DNA of 64,000 nucleotides from Nocardioides sp. (GCA_002729525.1 PBYI01000059.1:1-64000), one strand, 5' to 3'; shown: positions 16,881-26,259, counted from the stretch's first letter. Program-made: numbers and translations. The notes: a model not told the origin generated them from the letters alone.

Positions 16881-18431
16881 TCAGGGGTTGTTGAGCACCG
16901 GCAGGGCGCGGCCGTACGACGGCGACCCCAGCGTGGTCTCGAGCAGGTGCTTGCCGAGCTGGCTCTCGTCGGGCAGCGGCACGGGGTACTCCCCGGTGAA
17001 GCAGGCCTGGCACAGCGTCGAGGAGGGCTGACCGGTCGCCTGCACCATGCCCTCGAGGGAGATGTAGCCGAGGCTGTCGGCGCCCACGCTCGCGGCGATC
17101 TCGTCGACGTCCAGGCCGTTGGCGATCAGCTCGGCGCGGGTGGCGAAGTCGATGCCGTAGAAGCACGGCCACTTCACCGGCGGCGAGGAGATCCGGACGT
17201 GGACCTCCAGGGCGCCGGCCTCACGCAGCATCCGCACCTGGGCGCGCTGGGTGTTGCCCCGGACGATCGAGTCGTCGACCACGACGACCTTCTTGCCGCG
17301 GATCATGTGCGGCAGCGCGTTGAGCTTCAGCCGCAGGCCGAGCTGGCGCAGGGTCTGGCTGGGCTGGATGAAGGTGCGGCCGACATAGGCGTTCTTGACG
17401 AAGCCCTGGCCGAACGGGATGCCGGACTCCTCGGCGTACCCGGACGCGGCCGGGGTGCCGGACTCCGGCACCGGCATCACCAGGTCGGCGTCGACCGGGA
17501 ACTGACGGGCCAGCTCGCGGCCCATCTCGACGCGCGCCTCGTGCACCGAGCGGCCGCTGATCGTGGCGTCGGGCCGGGCAAGGTAGACATACTCGAACAC
17601 GCAGCCCTTGGGCTCGGGCTCGGCGAAGGTGTGCGAGCGCAGGCCCTCGTGGTCGATGACGACCATCTCGCCGGGCTCGATCTCGCGGACGACCGAGGCG
17701 CCGATCGTCGCCAGCGCGGCGTCCTCGCTGGCCACGACCCAGCCCCGGTCGAGCCGACCCAGCACCAGCGGGCGGATGCCCTGCGGGTCGCGGGCGGCGT
17801 ACAGGGTGTCCTCATTCATCCAGACCATGGAGAACGCTCCCCGCAGCGTCGGGAGCACCTCCAGCGCGCGGGCCTCCAGCGAGGAGTCGGGGTGGTGCGC
17901 CAGCAGCGCGGTGACCAGGCCGGTGTCGTTCGTCGACGCCTCCAGGTCGCGGGACTGGAGGTCGAGCTCGCCGGTGTCGCTGGGCAACGAGTGCACCTGG
18001 TCGCGCAGCTCGTGGGTGTTGATCAGGTTGCCGTTGTGGCCGAGCGCGATCGAGCCGTCGGCGGTGGGCCGGAAGGTCGGCTGGGCGTTCTGCCAGGTGC
18101 TCGCGCCGGTGGTGGAGTAGCGCGAGTGGCCGATCGCCAGGTGGCCCTTCAGGGAGTCGAGCGTCGACTCGTCGAAGACCTGGGAAACCAGGCCCATGTC
18201 CTTGTAGACCAGGATCTGTCGACCGTTGCTCACCGCGATGCCCGCGGACTCCTGGCCGCGGTGCTGCAGGGCGTAGAGGCCGAAGTAGGTGAGCTTGGCG
18301 ACGTCCTCGCCGGGCGCCCACACCCCGAACACGCCGCAGGCGTCCTGCGGTCCCTGGTCGTGCGGGTCGAGGGACGCCGTCAGCCGGCCGTCGCCTCCGG
18401 GCCGGGCACCGGGGCTGCGCAGGAAGGGCAC
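16881..18431 (-). CDS. purF: Amidophosphoribosyltransferase
   Basis: First committed step: PRPP plus glutamine to phosphoribosylamine. A 31-residue leader precedes the N-terminal nucleophile Cys32 in DACGVFGVWAPGE, so it is made as a propeptide. The glutaminase domain includes QHRGQESAGIA and GHSRYSTTG; the transferase has the PRPP loop VVVVDDSIVRGNT. Cysteines in KGCVFEY, PCFYG and CQAC are placed as in the Bacillus-type enzyme with a [4Fe-4S] cluster. GTG 18431 was chosen because TACACT (18443-18438) lies six bases upstream, implying a leaderless mRNA. An earlier in-frame codon at 18491 would lie upstream of that promoter. Confidence 0.96.
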   Translation of the reverse strand: MPFLRSPGARPGGDGRLTASLDPHDQGPQDACGVFGVWAPGEDVAKLTYFGLYALQHRGQESAGIAVSNGRQILVYKDMGLVSQVFDESTLDSLKGHLAIGHSRYSTTGASTWQNAQPTFRPTADGSIALGHNGNLINTHELRDQVHSLPSDTGELDLQSRDLEASTNDTGLVTALLAHHPDSSLEARALEVLPTLRGAFSMVWMNEDTLYAARDPQGIRPLVLGRLDRGWVVASEDAALATIGASVVREIEPGEMVVIDHEGLRSHTFAEPEPKGCVFEYVYLARPDATISGRSVHEARVEMGRELARQFPVDADLVMPVPESGTPAASGYAEESGIPFGQGFVKNAYVGRTFIQPSQTLRQLGLRLKLNALPHMIRGKKVVVVDDSIVRGNTQRAQVRMLREAGALEVHVRISSPPVKWPCFYGIDFATRAELIANGLDVDEIAASVGADSLGYISLEGMVQATGQPSSTLCQACFTGEYPVPLPDESQLGKHLLETTLGSPSYGRALPVLNNP

Positions 18432-18437
18432 ACCCCG

Positions 18438-18443
18438 AGTGTA
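18438..18443 (-). promoter_or_regulatory. purF leaderless -10 (TACACT)
   Basis: TACACT on the minus strand ends six bases before the purF GTG. A 6-bp inverted repeat GACCGG-AGGAG-CCGGTC lies about 65 bp further upstream (18508-18524) and is a possible operator; no purine riboswitch is visible. Confidence 0.55.
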
Positions 18444-18636
18444 GGGGCGACCGGCGCGGGGAGCGTGGTCGGCGGAGCAGGCATGGAACACCCTCCGAGC
18501 GGGTACCAGACCGGAGGAGCCGGTCTCGGGCCGACACGTCCCACTGTGGCGTGAGCAGCATCACTCCCTCGCGAGCCATCCGGCTCGGGCATCTCGACGA
18601 ATCCTCTCCATCACACGACCATCCAGGGCTGACACC

Positions 18637-20445
18637 GTGCCTCGCGCCCACCTGCCGCCGCCTACCTTCGACGTGGACCACTGGTCCGACGCCGCGGCTC
18701 GCGCTGCCCTCGGCACGGTGGTCGACTCCGTCGCCACGATGATCGGCTTCAAGGTCGCCTCGCTCGGTCTGGTGCAGGGGGACTGGTTGCGCATCGTCTC
18801 GCTCGTCGGCGACGAGCTGCTGCCCGCGGAGGCGCAGGTCGGGCACGCCTTCCCGCTCGCCGACGTGCGGGCCGACCTCGACCGGGCGGAGGGTCTGGGG
18901 CGCTTCCGGTTCCTGGCCGACGACGGACCCGCCGGGGACGAGGTCACCGGGTGGGTACCCGTCGAGACCGCGCTCGGCGCCCCCGGTGCGGGCGACGCGC
19001 TCGCCGTCCACAAGGACCGGGCCTGGCACCCGCACGACCTGCTCGCCGCCCCGCTGCACGCCACCGACGGGACCTGGATCGGCCTCATCTCCGTGGACAT
19101 CCCGGAGGACGGACTGCGCCCCGACCGGGCCCAGCGGCAACAGCTGGAGCGGTACGCCGAGCTGGCCGAGCGCACCCTGCGCGTCGCGCTCGACCGCGAG
19201 GGCCTGTCGCGGCGCACCCGGATGGCCGAGGCCACGCGCCACGTCGTACGCCTCGCCAGCTCCTGGGACGACCTCGACCGCGTCTTCGAGCAGTGCCGCT
19301 CGTGGCTGCTCGACGGCTTCGCGGCCGACGTCGTCACGATCCGGACCTACCCGTGGGACGACCACGATGAGGGCGGCACGGCGCCGGTCGAGGCGCCGGC
19401 GCTCGTCGTCGACGAGATCCGCGACCTCGCCCGCCGTGGATGGCAGCGTCAGTCGGTCACCGTGCTGCACGCCGAGCTGGACGACCCGGCGTCGGGGCCG
19501 CTCCCGGTCGACGCCCAGACGGCCAACGCCGAGGTGATGCTGCGGCAGGGCGTCACCAGCATGGCGGTGGTGCCGATGGGGGCCGGCGACACGTGCCTGG
19601 GCCACCTCGTCGTCGCCCGTGGTCCAGACGGGGCACCGTTCACCGAGGACGAGCTGCTGCCGCTGATGGACGTCGGACGCGACATGGGACGCTCGGTCGC
19701 CAACGCCCATGCCTTGATCCGCGAGCACGCCGCCGCCGCGCGGTCGGCCGAGCTGGCGACGTACAAATCGGACCTGCTGTCGACGGTCTCGCACGAGCTG
19801 AAGAACCCGCTCAGCGTCATGTCGGGTCACCTGGAGCTCCTCGAGGAGGAGAGCGTCGGCGAGGACGACCCCGGCCTGAGACGCACCGTGCACGCCCTGC
19901 GGCGCGCGACGACGCGGATGAGCCGGCTCGTCGACGACCTGCTGGTGCTGGCGCGGGCCTCCGACACCGACAACGCCGAGTCGTTCGAGGTGCTCGACGC
20001 CGTGGCGGTGGCCACCGAGGCGCTCGACCTGCACGCCCTGGCCGCCCAGCGGGGCGGGGTGGACCTGCGGGTCGAGGCGTCGCAGGCCTGGCTGCCCGTG
20101 CGCGCCGACCCGGTGGCCCTCGAGCGCGCCATCGGCAACCTGGTGGGGAACGCGGTGAAGTACACCCCGTCCGGCGGCTGGGTCGTCATCGGCGCCTGGC
20201 CGGTCGGCAGCGACGTCGTCGTCGAGGTGCGCGACACCGGCGTCGGGATCTCCGAGGCCGACCAGGCACAGCTGTTCACGGAGTTCTTCCGCTCGACCGA
20301 CCCGCAGGTACGGCGCCGTCCGGGCACCGGCCTCGGGCTCACCATCACCCGTCGGGTCGCCGAGCAACTCGGCGGCCGGGTCGAGGTGGAGTCGGAGATC
20401 GGGCGGGGCAGCCGATTCCGCCTGGTGCTGCCGCGCGCAACCTGA
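18637..20445 (+). CDS. GAF domain sensor histidine kinase
   Basis: A 602-aa soluble kinase. Two GAF-like domains (about 15-180 and 205-360) precede HisKA with VSHELKNPLSV (His 386) and HATPase with NLVGNAVKYT, DTGVGI and GTGLGLTI. There is no TM helix, so it probably senses an internal signal or works with a partner. No response regulator gene is adjacent; it is an orphan kinase. It is divergent from purF, sharing a 205-bp intergenic region, but a link to purine control is not supported by sequence. GTG 18637 fits the start of the first GAF domain. Confidence 0.88.
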   Translation: MPRAHLPPPTFDVDHWSDAAARAALGTVVDSVATMIGFKVASLGLVQGDWLRIVSLVGDELLPAEAQVGHAFPLADVRADLDRAEGLGRFRFLADDGPAGDEVTGWVPVETALGAPGAGDALAVHKDRAWHPHDLLAAPLHATDGTWIGLISVDIPEDGLRPDRAQRQQLERYAELAERTLRVALDREGLSRRTRMAEATRHVVRLASSWDDLDRVFEQCRSWLLDGFAADVVTIRTYPWDDHDEGGTAPVEAPALVVDEIRDLARRGWQRQSVTVLHAELDDPASGPLPVDAQTANAEVMLRQGVTSMAVVPMGAGDTCLGHLVVARGPDGAPFTEDELLPLMDVGRDMGRSVANAHALIREHAAAARSAELATYKSDLLSTVSHELKNPLSVMSGHLELLEEESVGEDDPGLRRTVHALRRATTRMSRLVDDLLVLARASDTDNAESFEVLDAVAVATEALDLHALAAQRGGVDLRVEASQAWLPVRADPVALERAIGNLVGNAVKYTPSGGWVVIGAWPVGSDVVVEVRDTGVGISEADQAQLFTEFFRSTDPQVRRRPGTGLGLTITRRVAEQLGGRVEVESEIGRGSRFRLVLPRAT

Positions 20446-20464
20446 CCCGACGCCGAGAGCGCCG

Positions 20465-20953
20465 TCAGGACATCGCGCGCGAGCCCTGCTCGACGGCCTC
20501 CCGGATGCGGGTGTAGGTGCCGCAGCGGCAGATGTTGCGGATGGTGTCGAGGTCGGACTCCTGGAGGGTGCGCCCCTCCCGCTTGACCTTCTTCACCAGC
20601 GCGACGGCGGCCATGATCTGGCCGGGCTGGCAGTAGCCGCACTGCGGGACGTCGCGATCGATCCAGGCCTCCTGCATCGGGTGCAGCTCGCCGTCGTCGG
20701 CCCCGACCTCGCCCGGGAGGCCCTCGATCGTGGTGACGCGGTCCTCCTCGGCGAGGTCGCCGACCCGCACCGAGCACGGGTTAAAGGCGCGGCCGTTGAG
20801 GTGCGACGTGCACGCCTTGCACACGTTGATGCCGCACCCGTACTTCGGGCCCTGCACGCCGAGAAGGTCGCGCAGGACCCAGAGGACGCGTACGTCGTCC
20901 TCGACGTCGACGGTGACGGGCTCGCCGTTGAGGACGAAGGTCTGCTTCGGCAC
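20465..20953 (-). CDS. (2Fe-2S)-binding small subunit of molybdenum hydroxylase
   Basis: A 162-aa xanthine-oxidase-family electron-transfer subunit. The plant-type ferredoxin domain has YGCGINVCKACTSH plus NPC for the first [2Fe-2S] cluster, and the helical domain has QCGYCQPGQ and NICRCGTY for the second. It passes electrons from the molybdopterin subunit encoded just upstream (stop at 21016, 62 bp away). With no FAD subunit gene nearby, it resembles isoquinoline 1-oxidoreductase or aldehyde-dehydrogenase-type two-subunit enzymes that use an external acceptor such as a cytochrome. GTG 20953 starts at the usual place. Confidence 0.93.
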   Translation of the reverse strand: MPKQTFVLNGEPVTVDVEDDVRVLWVLRDLLGVQGPKYGCGINVCKACTSHLNGRAFNPCSVRVGDLAEEDRVTTIEGLPGEVGADDGELHPMQEAWIDRDVPQCGYCQPGQIMAAVALVKKVKREGRTLQESDLDTIRNICRCGTYTRIREAVEQGSRAMS

Positions 20954-21015
20954 GGTGGGTCTCCTGCTCTCGTGTCCGGTGTCTGATGGTTCGGTGGCCG
21001 CGAGCGGCAGGGGGG

Positions 21016-23379
21016 TCAGTAGGTGTACTTCAGACCGTCGGTCGGCGACGCCGGCACGGGCGGCACGAACGACTTGGGCTCGAAGGAGAGCTCGGCGTGG
21101 TTGATCGGGAAGTACGCCGGCATCTTCTTCGTGGCGCGCACGTAGGCACAGGCGACGGCCGCGGCGGACGAGCCGACGGCGGCCTCGCCGACCCCGCCGG
21201 GCTGCTCGCTGTCGGACTCCACGACGTGCACCTCGACCTCGGGCGGGACGTTCCACTGACGCGTGTAGAAGTAGTTGTCCCAGCTGGCCTCGAGGAAGTG
21301 GCCGTCCTCCAGGTGGCAGCTGCTGGTGAGGGTCAGCGCGAGCCCGTCCATGAAGCCGCCCTGCATCTGGGCCTCGACACCGCGCGGGTTGATGACGAGG
21401 CCGGCGTCGACGGCGATGACGGCCTTGGTGACCCGCGGACCGGTGACGGCCTTGCGGATCTTCCGGTTGACCGTCTCGGGCCGGCAGTCGATCTCGACGA
21501 GCACGGCGGTGGCGCCCTTGTACTCCTTGTGCACCGCGATGCCCTGGGCCATGCCCTTCGGCATCCGTCGGCCCCAGCGGCCCTCGCGGGCAACGGTGTC
21601 GAGGCAGCGGCGTACGACGTCGCTCTTGACGAACCGACGGCGGACCTCGAGCGGGTCGAGACCCATCTTGCGGCCGATCTGGTCGACCACGAGCTCGCTG
21701 GCCACCGCGGTGTCGGGCGAGTAGATGTTGCGCATCGACCCGGTGTTGAACGAGTCGTCGGTCTCGCTCAGCAGCTGGGTGACCACGCCGAAGTCGTAGG
21801 GCAGCTCCTGGGTGAGGGTGAAGATCGTCTCCGAGAACCCCAGGCCGCCGAGCTTCCGGCCGACCTCCGTCGGCGCCTCGTCGATGGTCGAGGAGATGAT
21901 CTCGCCGAGGCCGTGGCTGAAGTCGGTGACGACGCTGGTGAGCCGCTGCTCGAAGGTCAGCACGTTCTTGCCCAGGACGGTGGCGCGGACCCGGCTGGTG
22001 CACATCGGGTGCAGGCGGCCCTGGCGGGGCTCATCGGCGCGGTGCCACATCAGCCGCACCGGCACGCCCATCGCCCGGCTGGTCTTGGCGGCCTCGATGG
22101 CGGCGTCGCTGAAGAGCTTGTGGCCGAAGGACCCGCCGCCGGTGACGACGTTGACCTTCACCTGGTCGACCCGCATGCCCAGCTCCTGGGCGATGTTCTC
22201 CTGCGCGAGGATCGGCACCTTCAGCCCGGCCCAGATCTCGGCGGAGTCGTCACGGACGTCGGCGATCGCGCAGTTGGGCTCGAGCGCCGCGCTGGAGCGG
22301 AACGCGAAGGCGAAGTCGGCCTCCACGGTGGTGGCCAGCAGCGGCACCTTCGGCACGGCCAGCGGGATCTCGGCCTGGCGGAGCTTCTTGAGGATGGTGG
22401 CGTCGGACTCGCCCTCGGCGGTGCCGGGGTTCCAGTCGACGTCCATGGCGCGGACGGCGTCGATGCACTGCCCGAAGGTGCGCGCACGCACCGCGACACC
22501 GGTGTCGACGAGCGCGACGTGGGTGACGCCGGGCATCCGGAGGATCTCGGTCTCGTTGTTGAGCGCCTTCGGCGTGCCGTTGAGGGTGGGGGCACGGCAG
22601 ATCATCGTGGGCAGCGCGTCGGGGACGTCGAGGTCCATCGTGAACTGCTTGCGACCCGTGACGGCGGCGCGCGCGTCGTCGCGGTTGCGCGGGGTGCCGA
22701 CGACCTTGCGGTCGGCGGCCGGCTTGAGCTCGACCTCGACCTGCTGGGTGCTCGACGCAGCCGCCTTGGCGGACAGGTCGCCGTACGACACGGTCGCGCC
22801 GTCGGGGGCCTCGACGAGACCCTTGTAGGTCTTCAGCCGGGTGACGGCGTACCCCAGCTCGATCGCGGCGGCGTCGAGCAGCGCCTTGCGCGCGATGGCG
22901 GCGGCGACGCGGATCGGTGTGTACGTCGACACGGTGGTGTTGGAGCCGCCGGTGAGCTGGTTGAACACCAGCTCCGGACGGGCCGGGGCGAGGGTGACCT
23001 CGACCTTCGACAGCGGCAGGTCGAGCTCGTCGGCGAGGATCATCGCGGTCGAGGTGGTGATGCCCTGGCCGACCTCCATCCGCGGGATCGCGAAGTGGGC
23101 GGTGCCGTCCTCGCGGATCTCGACCGTGATGAGCGCCGACGTCGGCAGCGCCGCATCGGTCTGGAGGTCCTCGAGGTCGTAGAGCTCCGGCACCTGCGGC
23201 GGGGAGGGCACTCCCCCGGCGTGCGCGGGGTTGGCCGTCGCCTGGACGGCGAGGTCGGCGGCCGCGACGAGCGTGCTGCCGCCGATGACGTAGCCGAGGA
23301 AGCTGCGGCGCCCGACGCCGGCTCCGGTGCTGGTGCCGCTGGTGCTGCCGCCGGTGGACCGGCCCTGCGAGATCGACAT
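21016..23379 (-). CDS. Molybdopterin-binding large subunit, xanthine dehydrogenase family, Tat-exported
   Basis: A 787-aa catalytic subunit of a molybdenum hydroxylase, closest in style to isoquinoline 1-oxidoreductase beta (IorB-like). A twin-arginine signal GVGRRSFLGYVIGGSTL (Arg 24-25) leads the protein, so the folded enzyme is probably carried out with its small subunit, which lacks a signal. Motifs include PRMEVGQGITT, GGSFGHK and GGVGEAAVGSSAAAVACAY near the end, the last with the conserved Glu region. ATG 23379 or GTG 23385 may be used; a longer frame is not needed. The substrate is unknown (aldehyde or N-heterocycle). The divergently acting neighbour PucR lies upstream on the same strand. 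Confidence 0.9.
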   Translation of the reverse strand: MSISQGRSTGGSTSGTSTGAGVGRRSFLGYVIGGSTLVAAADLAVQATANPAHAGGVPSPPQVPELYDLEDLQTDAALPTSALITVEIREDGTAHFAIPRMEVGQGITTSTAMILADELDLPLSKVEVTLAPARPELVFNQLTGGSNTTVSTYTPIRVAAAIARKALLDAAAIELGYAVTRLKTYKGLVEAPDGATVSYGDLSAKAAASSTQQVEVELKPAADRKVVGTPRNRDDARAAVTGRKQFTMDLDVPDALPTMICRAPTLNGTPKALNNETEILRMPGVTHVALVDTGVAVRARTFGQCIDAVRAMDVDWNPGTAEGESDATILKKLRQAEIPLAVPKVPLLATTVEADFAFAFRSSAALEPNCAIADVRDDSAEIWAGLKVPILAQENIAQELGMRVDQVKVNVVTGGGSFGHKLFSDAAIEAAKTSRAMGVPVRLMWHRADEPRQGRLHPMCTSRVRATVLGKNVLTFEQRLTSVVTDFSHGLGEIISSTIDEAPTEVGRKLGGLGFSETIFTLTQELPYDFGVVTQLLSETDDSFNTGSMRNIYSPDTAVASELVVDQIGRKMGLDPLEVRRRFVKSDVVRRCLDTVAREGRWGRRMPKGMAQGIAVHKEYKGATAVLVEIDCRPETVNRKIRKAVTGPRVTKAVIAVDAGLVINPRGVEAQMQGGFMDGLALTLTSSCHLEDGHFLEASWDNYFYTRQWNVPPEVEVHVVESDSEQPGGVGEAAVGSSAAAVACAYVRATKKMPAYFPINHAELSFEPKSFVPPVPASPTDGLKYTY

Positions 23380-23571
23380 GCTCACCCCATGGAGGTCGTG
23401 CTGGTGCGCACCCACGCGCACTCCGGCGCGCTCGTGCGTGGTCGGGTCGTCGGCACCGGGGAGGAGGGAGGGTCCGTCCGGCTGGTGGCCTGGGCCACAC
23501 CGACCATCTGACTGTGGCACCTGTCACATGGTCTGGACCACCCCCCTCTGCACACGTCTTGGCGAGGGTCA

Positions 23572-23588
23572 CTGTGCAGTCTGCACAG
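23572..23588. promoter_or_regulatory. Inverted repeat upstream of molybdenum hydroxylase genes
   Basis: CTGTGCA-GTC-TGCACAG is a perfect 7-bp inverted repeat 12 bp beyond the PucR stop and about 190 bp ahead of the hydroxylase start. It is a candidate operator for PucR or, less likely, a small terminator hairpin for pucR. Confidence 0.45.
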
Positions 23589-23599
23589 CCGTCGGACCC

Positions 23600-24793
23600 C
23601 TAGAGCCCGAGCCGGTGGGCACGCAGCGCGAGGTCGAGCTCGACGGGCGGACAGCCGTCGGGCACGTCGCGCCCGGCGACGGCGGCGACCCGGCGCAGGC
23701 GGTTGAGCACGGTGTTGCGGTGGCAGTGCGCGGCCCGGGCCGCCGCGGTCGCCGAGCCGCCGCCGGCGACCCAGGCGTCGAGGGTCGCGACCAGGGCCTC
23801 GCCCTCGCCGCCGGGCAGCGCGAGCAGCGGGTCGACCCAGAGCGCCCGCAGCCGCCGGCCGACGTCGGGCGCGCTCAGCAGCAGCGCCTCGGCCAGCCGC
23901 TGGTCGAACCCGGCCACCCCGACGGTCGTGCCCTGGGCCCGCAGCGCGAGCGCAGCCTGGCGGTGGCCCTCGTCGACGCCGGCGAGGCCGGGCACCACGC
24001 CGGAGACGCCGAGCGGCACGGCGTCGCGCTCGGCGAGGCGGGCCAGCGCGACGTACGCCTCGTCCGGACCGTCCGGGCTGCGTCGACGCAGCGCGACCAG
24101 GCCGACCACCTCCGCCGTACGACGGACCCACGCGGAGGCGTGCGGGGAGACCGCGAGGTCGGCGGCGACCGGGTCGAGGTCGGCGGCGCAGACGACCAGC
24201 AGCGGTCCGTCGACGGGTACGTCGAGCCGCGAGCCCGCGTCGCGCGCGAAACCCGGGTCGTGGGCGCGGCCGTGCAGCAGTCCCTCCCACAGCTCGGCGC
24301 GCTGCTGCTCGTCGGCGCGCACCAGCGCCCGCTCGTGCTGGTGGTAGCTGCGGGCGACCTGCGCCGACGTCTCGTCGACGACCTCCCACAGCCAGGTGCC
24401 GATCTCGCGCAGCTCGCGGGCGTCGAGCGCGTCCTCGCCCACCTCGACCAGGTCGGCCCAGATCAGCCGGCCGCCGATGCGGAACGACCGGAGCACGTCG
24501 TCGAGCGGTAGACCCTGCTCGGCGCGCCGGCGACCGGTCGCCCGGGCGGCGTCGTACGCCGGCTCGCGGTCGCCGCGCGGGGTGACGGTGCCGACCTCGA
24601 CGGCCTCGGCGAGCAGCTCGAGCACCCGGGCGACGTTGTCGTGGCAGGACTGCCGAAGGTCGGCGAGCGGCACCACGCCAGCGTGCCGGTAGCCCGCGTT
24701 GTCGCGCTGGATGGTCTCGCCCAGCCGGTCGGTGACCACCTCGAGCCGGTCGCGCCGGTGCTCGGCGAGGAACTCGGGTGTGACCGCGCGCAC
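23600..24793 (-). CDS. PucR family transcriptional regulator
   Basis: A 397-aa regulator with an N-terminal sensory helical region, a central GGDEF-like CdaR domain (about 160-290), and the C-terminal PucR helix-turn-helix (AARAAHCHRNTVLNRLRRV, about 350-370). In Bacillus subtilis PucR activates purine catabolism including xanthine dehydrogenase; here the gene directly precedes xanthine-dehydrogenase-family genes on the same strand, so local control is likely. GTG 24793 follows CACGCT by seven bases (leaderless pattern); GTG 24820 upstream is also in frame and would add nine residues. Confidence 0.85.
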   Translation of the reverse strand: MRAVTPEFLAEHRRDRLEVVTDRLGETIQRDNAGYRHAGVVPLADLRQSCHDNVARVLELLAEAVEVGTVTPRGDREPAYDAARATGRRRAEQGLPLDDVLRSFRIGGRLIWADLVEVGEDALDARELREIGTWLWEVVDETSAQVARSYHQHERALVRADEQQRAELWEGLLHGRAHDPGFARDAGSRLDVPVDGPLLVVCAADLDPVAADLAVSPHASAWVRRTAEVVGLVALRRRSPDGPDEAYVALARLAERDAVPLGVSGVVPGLAGVDEGHRQAALALRAQGTTVGVAGFDQRLAEALLLSAPDVGRRLRALWVDPLLALPGGEGEALVATLDAWVAGGGSATAAARAAHCHRNTVLNRLRRVAAVAGRDVPDGCPPVELDLALRAHRLGL

Positions 24794-24840
24794 ACCGGTG
24801 AGCGTGTCACACGGGTGCACACCCCCGCGGGGGTCCGGTC

Positions 24841-24890
24841 AGGTCGGCGCGGGTCAGGGCAGGTCGGCGCAGGTCGGGGCAGGTCGGGTC
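24841..24890. repeat. 10-bp imperfect tandem repeat
   Basis: Five head-to-tail units close to AGGTCGGGGC (units AGGTCGGCGC, GGGTCAGGGC, AGGTCGGCGC, AGGTCGGGGC, AGGTCGGGTC) lie exactly behind the M20 peptidase stop codon, in the gap before pucR. No coding role. Confidence 0.7.
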
Positions 24891-26247
24891 AGCCGGCGAG
24901 GTTGCGCAGCAGCAGCGCCTCGGCGAGCACGACCTTCTCGAACTCCGCGAGGTGCAGGCCCTCGTTGGCGCCGTGCGCGCGGGTGTCGGGGTCCTCGACA
25001 CCGGTGACGAGCACGGAGGCCTCGGGGAAGGTCTCGAGGAACTCCGCGATGAACGGGATCGACCCGCCGACGCCCATGTCGATCGGCGCGGTGCCGTCCC
25101 AGGCCTCGGTGAAGGCGTCGCGGGCGGCGTCGTACGCCGGACCGGTGGCGTCGATCTGGGTGGCCTCGCCGGCGTCGACGAGCGTGAAGGTCAGCTCGGC
25201 CCCCCACGGGACGTGCGCCTCGAGGTGCTCGCGCAGCCGGGCGGTGGCGTTCTCGGTGGTGTCGCCGGGGGCGATGCGCATCGAGATCTTCGCGCGGGCC
25301 GCGGGCACGAGGGTGTTGCTGGCGCCGTCGACCTTCGGGGCGTCCAGGCCGGTGACGGAGAGCGCGGGCTTGGTCCACAGCCGCTCGACCGAGGTGCCGG
25401 TGCCGATCCACTCGGTGCCGGGGGCGGCGCCGGACTCGGCGCGCAGCCGCTCCTCGGGGTACTCCACATCGGCGGCCGGACCGGCGTACAGGCCCTGGAC
25501 GGCGACGTCGCCGGCGTCGTCGTGCAGCGTGGCGATGAGCCGGCTGAGCGCGATGATCGCGTCGGGCACCAGGCCGCCCCACATGCCGGAGTGGACGGCG
25601 TGGGTGAGGGTGCGGACCTCGACGTCGGCGCGCACCAGGCCGCGGAGGCTGGTGGTGAGCGCCGGCTCGCCGACGGCCCAGTTGCCGGAGTCGGCGATGA
25701 CGATGACGTCGGAGCGCAGGCGCTCGGCGTGCGCGGCGAGCAGCGCCGGCAGGGTCTCCGAGCCGACCTCCTCCTCGCCCTCGACGAACATCACGACGTT
25801 GACCGGCAGGTCGTCGCCGTAGACGCGGATCGCGCCGAGGTGGGCGGCGATGCCGGCCTTGTCGTCGGCGGCACCGCGGGCGTAGAGGCGGTCACCGCGC
25901 TCGGTGGGCTCGAACGGCGGGGAGTCCCAGTCGGCGTGGTCGTTCTCGGGCTGCACGTCGTGGTGGGCGTAGAGCAGCACGGTCGGGGCGCCCTCGGGGC
26001 CCTTCTTCTCGCCGATGACCGCGGGCGCGCCGCCGTCCTCGGACACGATGTCGGTGGTGAAGCCCTCGGCGTCCAGGAGCGCCTTCACGGCCTCGGCGCT
26101 GCGCTGCCCCTCGCCGGCACGGGCCGGGTCGGCGCTGACGGACTCGATGCGCACGAGGTCCTCGAGGTCGCTGCGGACGCCGGGCAGCACGTCGGCCACC
26201 TTCGCGCGCAGGTCGTCGGTGGTCGGGGTCGCAGCCGAGTCGTTCAT
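24889..26247 (-). CDS. M20 family dipeptidase
   Basis: A 452-aa cytosolic zinc metallopeptidase of the M20/ArgE/CPG2 group, probably cutting dipeptides. The di-zinc site is intact: YAHHDVQP (His, Asp), RGAADDKAG (bridging Asp), EGEEEVGS (catalytic Glu and ligand), IADSGNW and the final HGANEGLHL. An insert dimerisation domain carries SGMWGG and TLVPAARAKISMRI. ATG 26247 follows TACGTT by six bases, so the mRNA is probably leaderless. A 10-bp tandem repeat lies right behind the stop. Confidence 0.93.
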   Translation of the reverse strand: MNDSAATPTTDDLRAKVADVLPGVRSDLEDLVRIESVSADPARAGEGQRSAEAVKALLDAEGFTTDIVSEDGGAPAVIGEKKGPEGAPTVLLYAHHDVQPENDHADWDSPPFEPTERGDRLYARGAADDKAGIAAHLGAIRVYGDDLPVNVVMFVEGEEEVGSETLPALLAAHAERLRSDVIVIADSGNWAVGEPALTTSLRGLVRADVEVRTLTHAVHSGMWGGLVPDAIIALSRLIATLHDDAGDVAVQGLYAGPAADVEYPEERLRAESGAAPGTEWIGTGTSVERLWTKPALSVTGLDAPKVDGASNTLVPAARAKISMRIAPGDTTENATARLREHLEAHVPWGAELTFTLVDAGEATQIDATGPAYDAARDAFTEAWDGTAPIDMGVGGSIPFIAEFLETFPEASVLVTGVEDPDTRAHGANEGLHLAEFEKVVLAEALLLRNLAG

Positions 26248-26253
26248 GCGCTC

Positions 26254-26259
26254 AACGTA
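26254..26259 (-). promoter_or_regulatory. Leaderless -10 (TACGTT) of M20 peptidase
   Basis: TACGTT on the minus strand ends six bases before the ATG and there is no Shine-Dalgarno sequence. Confidence 0.5.

Noticed and set aside
18380..18592. Minus-strand frame of about 70 codons over the purF start, ending with a CPSC motif
   Set aside because: It overlaps purF in another frame and covers its promoter; Pro/Ala-rich composition suggests chance.
18432..18636. Guanine/PRPP riboswitch or PurR box upstream of purF
   Set aside because: The -10 box is six bases before the start, leaving no leader RNA, and no PurBox-like repeats are visible.
24841..24890. CRISPR-like array
   Set aside because: 10-bp units without spacers; no cas genes anywhere in the window.
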